A model generated the notes under the pieces. The model was not told the origin of the DNA. It made no database searches and saw only the letters and a program-made list of their open reading frames with translations. This document shows positions 59,930 to 64,000 of a DNA stretch of 64,000 nt, piece by piece. The stretch's first letter is position 1. Each line of letters starts with the position of its first letter. Source of the stretch: Kocuria rosea subsp. polaris (GTDB lineage Bacteria > Actinomycetota > Actinomycetes > Actinomycetales > Micrococcaceae); contig MLDA01000003.1 of assembly GCA_023896275.1 (NCBI GenBank), forward strand, positions 143,034 to 207,033. Direction: 5' to 3'. A program made the translations under genes and the position numbers.

Positions 59930-61704
59930 GCCACAACCAGCCTGTCCCGCACGACGACGCCGCACGCGATGCTGCGCACGACGGCGTTGTGGACGACGTA
60001 GCCGCGAACGACTCCGCTGCCGGGGCGGGCACCGAAGTCGGGGACTTCCGCGAAGAGGCGCCGTGGCGCCGCGTGCATCCCGTTTCACCGTTCGTGCGCG
60101 GCTGGATCGTCATCGTGGCGCTCGTCTACGGTTTCGGCCAGAACTGGCTGCAGAACCTGATCCCCGGCTTCGGCGGAGATGAGGGCGGCGATTCCTCCAA
60201 AGACGAGGAGATCGCGGACTTCTTCACCGGGTCGGCCGTCTGGATCGTCGGCGGCGGCCTGCTCCTCCTCCTGCTGATCCTCGGCGGCTTCTTCCTCTCC
60301 TGGAAGATGACGCGCTACCAGCTGACCGACCGGCACGTGAACGTCCGGTCGGGCATCGTTTTCCGCCAGCAGCGGCAGGCGCGCATCGACCGGGTGCAGG
60401 CGATCGACATCGTCCAGCCACTGATCGCGCGTATCTTCGGCCTCGCCGAGCTCAAGTTCGAGGTCGCCGACGGCGGCTCGACCGCGATGAAGCTCGCCTT
60501 CCTCAAACTCGCCGCCGCGAAGGACCTGCGGGCGGCGATTCTCGCCCGGGCCGCGGGGCTCCGCACACAGACGGCAGGCGGGCCAGCGCCTCGGGACCCC
60601 GCGCGCGAGGACCCCGAGGGCACTCAGAGCACGCACGACGTCGTACCGGAGGCGCCCGCGGCGCCCGAGAACGTGCTGGTGCGCGTTCCCCCCGGGCGGC
60701 TGCTCGCCTCGATCGTGCTCAGCCCGGCGGTCTGGATCGCGATCATCATCCTGGGCGTGGGCCTCGTGGTCCAGCTCGCGACCGACAACGGCTTCCTCAT
60801 GGTCTACCTGCTGCCGGGCCTGTTCGGTTTCGTGCCGTGGATCTGGGGACTGTTCAATAACGGATTCAACTTCGCCGCGGGTGTCAGCCCCGACGGGCTG
60901 CGCCTGAGCTACGGCCTGCTCGACACCCGGCATCAGACCGTCCCGCCCGGGCGGATCCAGGCCGTGCAGATCCGTCAGGGCATCATCTGGCGGCTCATGG
61001 GCTGGCACAAGATCGTCGTCAACGTCGCCGGTTACGGGGCGGGGGCCGACGGCGGGGAAACGCGCTCGACCGTGCTGCCCGTCGGAACCCGGGCGGACGT
61101 GCTGAACATCCTCTCGATCGTGCTGCCGAACCCCGGAACCGACCGCCCCCTCGAGCTGGTTGAGGCCGGCATTGCCGGCTCGGGCCCCGCGGAAGGGTTT
61201 ACGACGACGCCGCGCACCGCGCGCTTCATTTCGCCGCTCGCGTGGCGGCGGCAGGGGTTCACGGTGACCACGACCGCGGTTTTCTCCCGGTACGGCTTCC
61301 TGAACCGGTACCTCGATATCGTTCCGCACGAGCGCACACAGGGGATTGGGCTCGTCCAAGGCCCGCTGGCCCGGGCTGCCGCGGTCTGCTCGGTCCGGTT
61401 GATGACCACCGATGGCCCGGTCTCGCCGTACATCGTCCAGGCGGCCGGTCCCGTGGCCCGGCGCTTCTTCCTCGAGCAGTCCGCCCGGGCTGCCCGCGCC
61501 CGTGCCGTGCACGACCGCAACCACTGGCTCGACGACGATCCCTACGGCACGGGCCTGGCACAGCTTCCGGTCGCGAAGCAGGCCGTCGCGGCCGGGGCGG
61601 GCCCGGAGGCCGCGGATTCCGCACCACTGCTGGACGCACCTGCCCCTCCGCTGAGCGCTGAGATCGAGACGAACCTGCGAGAGAAGGACGACAAGCATGA
61701 CTAA
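59926..61704 (+). CDS. Large PH domain-containing membrane protein (YdbT-like)
   Basis: The 592-residue product has about four transmembrane helices in two pairs and at least two bPH domains. The first follows the motif LTDRHVNVRSGIVFRQQRQARIDRVQAIDI, and the second RLSYGLLDTRHQTVPPGRIQAVQI. A third PH-like segment (YGFLNRYLDIVPHERTQGIGL) is visible. Paired with the smaller upstream protein it resembles YdbS/YdbT, linked in Bacillus to resistance to some antimicrobial peptides; function here is inferred only. GTG 59926 overlaps the upstream stop. Confidence 0.8.
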   Translation: MSHNQPVPHDDAARDAAHDGVVDDVAANDSAAGAGTEVGDFREEAPWRRVHPVSPFVRGWIVIVALVYGFGQNWLQNLIPGFGGDEGGDSSKDEEIADFFTGSAVWIVGGGLLLLLLILGGFFLSWKMTRYQLTDRHVNVRSGIVFRQQRQARIDRVQAIDIVQPLIARIFGLAELKFEVADGGSTAMKLAFLKLAAAKDLRAAILARAAGLRTQTAGGPAPRDPAREDPEGTQSTHDVVPEAPAAPENVLVRVPPGRLLASIVLSPAVWIAIIILGVGLVVQLATDNGFLMVYLLPGLFGFVPWIWGLFNNGFNFAAGVSPDGLRLSYGLLDTRHQTVPPGRIQAVQIRQGIIWRLMGWHKIVVNVAGYGAGADGGETRSTVLPVGTRADVLNILSIVLPNPGTDRPLELVEAGIAGSGPAEGFTTTPRTARFISPLAWRRQGFTVTTTAVFSRYGFLNRYLDIVPHERTQGIGLVQGPLARAAAVCSVRLMTTDGPVSPYIVQAAGPVARRFFLEQSARAARARAVHDRNHWLDDDPYGTGLAQLPVAKQAVAAGAGPEAADSAPLLDAPAPPLSAEIETNLREKDDKHD

Positions 61705-62578
61705 GCCCGGCCGGCTCGGCATCGGCGTCATCAGCGCTGGCAAGGTGGGGGCCGTCCTCGGCGCCGCCCTGCGCGCGGCGGAGCACCAGATCGTCGGCGT
61801 GCACGCGGTGTCCGAGGACTCGCGCGAGCGGGCCGAGAACCTGTTGCCCGGTGCCCCCGTTCTCGAGATCGACGAGATCCTGCGCCGCGCAGAGCTGGTG
61901 CTCTTCGCCGTCCCGGACGACCAGCTCGGCCCGCTTGTCGCGGGCCTTGCCGACGCAGGACACTTCAAACCAGGCCAGCTCGTCGTCCACACGGCCGGAC
62001 GGTTCGGCCTCGAGGTGCTCGCCCCGGCGCGCGCGGCCGGCGCCATCGGACTCGCGATCCACCCTGCCATGACCTTCACGGGCATGAGCCTGGACCTCGC
62101 CCGCCTGCCGGATTGCGTCTTCGGCGTCACAGCCGAGAACATGATGCTGCCGATCGCCCAGGCGCTCGTCGTCGAAATGGGGGCCGAGCCCGTCGTCATC
62201 GCCGATGCGGACCGGGTGACCTATCACGCAGCGCTCGCGCATGCCTCGAACCATCTCGTCACCCTCGCCGGACAGGCCGCTCAGCTGCTGAACGAGGTGG
62301 GGGTCGAACATCCAGACCGGCTCCTTGGCCCGCTCATGCGCGCCTCCCTCGAGAACGCGCTCGCCTCTGGGGAAGGGGCTCTAACGGGCCCGGTCGCTCG
62401 CGGGGACGCCGGAACCGTCGCCCAGCACGTGGAAGCGCTCGAGGACGTGGACGACGACGTCCGGACGGCCTACACGTCCATGGCGCTGGCCACTGCGTTG
62501 CGCGCCGCCGATCGCGGACTGATCACCCGCGCCCAAGCGCTCGAGCTGGCCCGTATCCTCGGCGCAGCCTCCTCCTAG
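61697..62578 (+). CDS. Rossmann-like and DUF2520 domain protein
   Basis: The 293-residue product has an N-terminal NAD(P)-binding Rossmann domain ([21 protein letters not shown], about residues 9-29) and a C-terminal DUF2520 helical domain (about 165-285). The fold resembles ketopantoate reductase and pyrroline-carboxylate reductase. Its place directly before panC has led to suggestions that it serves pantothenate synthesis, but this is not proven. It overlaps the preceding gene by eight bases. Confidence 0.85.
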   Translation: MTKPGRLGIGVISAGKVGAVLGAALRAAEHQIVGVHAVSEDSRERAENLLPGAPVLEIDEILRRAELVLFAVPDDQLGPLVAGLADAGHFKPGQLVVHTAGRFGLEVLAPARAAGAIGLAIHPAMTFTGMSLDLARLPDCVFGVTAENMMLPIAQALVVEMGAEPVVIADADRVTYHAALAHASNHLVTLAGQAAQLLNEVGVEHPDRLLGPLMRASLENALASGEGALTGPVARGDAGTVAQHVEALEDVDDDVRTAYTSMALATALRAADRGLITRAQALELARILGAASS

Positions 62579-62588
62579 ACTGTGTGGC

Positions 62589-63518
62589 GTGAGTAGACAC
62601 GAGGAACACGCACCCAGGATCGTCCGCACCGTCGCCGAGCTGAAAGCCGCCGGCCGCAAACTTCTCGAGGCTGCAGCCGGCCAAGGACGCGAGGCTTCGC
62701 TCGGGCTCGTGCCGACGATGGGCGCGCTGCACGAGGGGCACGCGCGCCTCATCGCGCAAGCGCGCGACGAGAACGCCGTCGTCGTCGTCACCGACTTCGT
62801 CAACCGACTCCAGTTCGACGACCCGGCGGACTTCGAGCGTTACCCCCGCAATCTGGAGGCTGACGTGGCGATCGCCGCGTCCGCCGGTGCTGACCTGATC
62901 TTCGCCCCGGAGGAGAGCGAGGTCTACCCCGACGGTCGACCCCGCGTTGTGCTCTCGGCGGGAACACTCGGGGAGAGGTTTGAGGGGGCCTCGCGCCCCG
63001 GGCACTTCGACGGCATGCTGACCGTGGTCGCGAAGCTGCTCCACTACGGGATGCCCGACCCGGCAACGCCCGCAGCGACCACGTATCGTGCCTACTTCGG
63101 TCAGAAGGACGCCCAGCAACTGGCGATTGTGCGCAGACTCGTGCATGACCTCGACTACCCAGTGCAGATCAGGCCGGTGCCCATCGTCCGTTCGGCGGAG
63201 GGGCTGGCGCTCTCGAGCCGAAACGAGTTCCTGACCGACGAGCAGTTGGATGCCGCGCTCGTGCTCTCCCGCTCGCTGTTCCTGATGAAGGAACGGGCTG
63301 ATGCGCGTCTACCGCTCCGGCCCGCCGAGGCGGTGGCCATGATCGACTCCGCCCCGGGGGTGGAGCTGGACTACTTCGAGATCGTCGACCCGGGAACGCT
63401 GGAACCGCTCGCGTTCAATGGTGTGGAGACGCCTTTGACCGGGGAGGCACTGGCCTTGGTGGCGGCACGCGTCGGCGGGGTTCGCCTGATCGACAACATG
63501 CCATTGACGGCAGGCTAG
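62589..63518 (+). CDS. panC: Pantothenate synthetase
   Basis: The 309-residue protein belongs to the cytidylyltransferase-like fold. It has the HIGH-type motif [15 protein letters not shown] and [16 protein letters not shown] with the KDAQQ pattern. It condenses pantoate with beta-alanine using ATP. GTG at 62589 begins the frame after the DUF2520 stop. It is the last protein gene of the conserved block before the predicted rRNA operon. Confidence 0.94.
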   Translation: MSRHEEHAPRIVRTVAELKAAGRKLLEAAAGQGREASLGLVPTMGALHEGHARLIAQARDENAVVVVTDFVNRLQFDDPADFERYPRNLEADVAIAASAGADLIFAPEESEVYPDGRPRVVLSAGTLGERFEGASRPGHFDGMLTVVAKLLHYGMPDPATPAATTYRAYFGQKDAQQLAIVRRLVHDLDYPVQIRPVPIVRSAEGLALSSRNEFLTDEQLDAALVLSRSLFLMKERADARLPLRPAEAVAMIDSAPGVELDYFEIVDPGTLEPLAFNGVETPLTGEALALVAARVGGVRLIDNMPLTAG

Positions 63519-63698
63519 GGCGAGGACCGGCGCCAATCGTCACGGGGCTTTCACCGGACACACAGGGTGTCCTGCGAGAACAGTCAGGAATGTGACGCAG
63601 GACGCAGGCCAGCCGACCCGGGGACTCAGGCGTTCGAGGGGCCCACATCCGCGTGAATCCGAGGGAAACGGGCGGTTTCGGTCAGGAGGCCCTCCGAT

Positions 63699-63727
63699 TT
63701 GGCAGTCGCGTAAAACCTGTGTAAAGT
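63699..63727 (+). promoter_or_regulatory. rRNA operon promoter P1 (predicted)
   Basis: TTGGCA (63699-63704) and TAAAGT (63722-63727) are separated by exactly 17 bp. The surrounding sequence (TGTGTAAAGTATTTCGAGTCG) resembles the strong upstream rRNA promoters of Arthrobacter-type bacteria. The region 63519-63698 holds nothing else I can support. Confidence 0.65.
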
Positions 63728-63912
63728 ATTTCGAGTCGTCGCGACGAGGACAGCGGAGATCGAAGAGATCACCGGCTGGGAATCATTGTTAGACGGCGGC
63801 TTTCCTTTCATTTTTCTTCCGGATTCTTTCCGGGGTGTTTTTAGCGCCCGGGAGTTGGTTTTCGAAGGGAAATTGATTCCGGGAACGGCCAAGCAGATCA
63901 CGCAGAGCGGAT

Positions 63913-63941
63913 TTGCACGGCGGGAACGGATGAGGTAAGCT
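63913..63941 (+). promoter_or_regulatory. rRNA operon promoter P2 (predicted)
   Basis: TTGCAC (63913-63918) and TAAGCT (63936-63941) are separated by exactly 17 bp. The sequence GATGAGGTAAGCT with the GGATAAGTTGCC that follows is typical of the second rRNA promoter and leader in Micrococcaceae. A G-rich stretch lies between the two boxes. Confidence 0.7.
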
Positions 63942-64000
63942 GGATAAGTTGCCGCGAATTGAGCGGATCGGCCGGAAAGAGGCTGGTTGGTGAAGCGTGT
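63942..64000 (+). ncRNA. Leader of an rRNA operon (partial, runs off the window)
   Basis: From about 63948 onward the sequence (AAGTTGCCGCGAATTGAGCGG, then GGTTGGTGAAGCGTGT) matches the style of the rrn leader that precedes 16S rRNA in Arthrobacter-like genomes. The 16S gene itself is not in the window. The assignment rests on resemblance and on the two promoters upstream. Confidence 0.5.

Noticed and set aside
60085..62199. A 704-codon minus-strand frame opposite the PH-domain and DUF2520 genes
   Set aside because: It covers two real genes and is Arg/Pro/Ser-rich without domain sense.
63626..63901. A 91-codon minus-strand frame after panC
   Set aside because: It lies inside the predicted rRNA promoter region and has codon use unlike real genes here.

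Overview
The window is chromosomal DNA from a high-GC Gram-positive bacterium, most likely an actinobacterium of the family Micrococcaceae (Arthrobacter / Kocuria / Citricoccus / Zhihengliuella type). The basis is the actinobacterial gene order (pheA end - lipid kinase - serS; ppa divergent from dacB; metalloprotease - tilS - hpt; ftsH - folE - folP - folB - folK - DUF3180 - PH - PH - DUF2520 - panC), the strong G/C bias at third codon positions, frequent GTG/TTG starts, a Micrococcus/Kocuria-type putrescine oxidase and an rRNA promoter region like those of Arthrobacter. The genus cannot be fixed from this sequence alone.

Layout. 0-3.2 kb: 3' end of pheA, a membrane protein, a lipid kinase and serS. 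3.2-11.7 kb: a PucR regulator divergent from a polyamine/GABA operon (gabT, gabD, putrescine oxidase, a universal stress protein, an APC permease). 11.8-23.1 kb: an accessory stretch with a HAD phosphatase, an autoregulated TipA-like MerR protein, two lipoproteins, an arylsulfotransferase-like lipoprotein, an ArsR/metal-efflux pair, a MarR/Bcr-type efflux pair and a YczE/MocR pair. 23.2-25.2 kb: ppa and dacB. 25.2-31.5 kb: a module of a transmembrane Ser/Thr kinase, two related secreted membrane-anchored beta-rich proteins (one with a von Willebrand A domain) and an XRE regulator whose divergent promoter carries two matched palindromes. 32.4-35.3 kb: metalloprotease, tilS, hpt.

35.3-54.1 kb lies between hpt and ftsH, which are normally adjacent in actinobacteria. 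It carries a DUF2975/YozG-type pair, a sigma factor/Asp23 (Gls24)/CsbD envelope-stress operon read leftward, an Lrp/LysE pair, a pectin-degradation pair (pectate lyase, and a fused acetylesterase-pectinesterase) behind a Crp/GlxR-like site, a low-GC two-gene unit of unknown function with an excisionase-type regulator, an acyl-CoA thioesterase, a TetR/14-TM efflux pair and the two ribulose monophosphate pathway genes hxlB-hxlA with a divergent LuxR-type regulator. 54.1-63.5 kb returns to the conserved block: ftsH, the folate genes, DUF3180, two PH-domain membrane proteins, a DUF2520 protein and panC. The last 480 bp hold no gene but contain two well-spaced promoters and a leader that look like the start of an rRNA operon continuing past the window.

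Functional logic. Putrescine can be taken up, oxidised to 4-aminobutanal and passed through GABA and succinic semialdehyde to succinate. Pectin can be demethylated, deacetylated and cleaved outside the cell. Methanol released by pectin demethylation would yield formaldehyde on oxidation, which hxlA/hxlB could fix (an inference). No tRNA gene, CRISPR array, prophage or complete insertion sequence was found.
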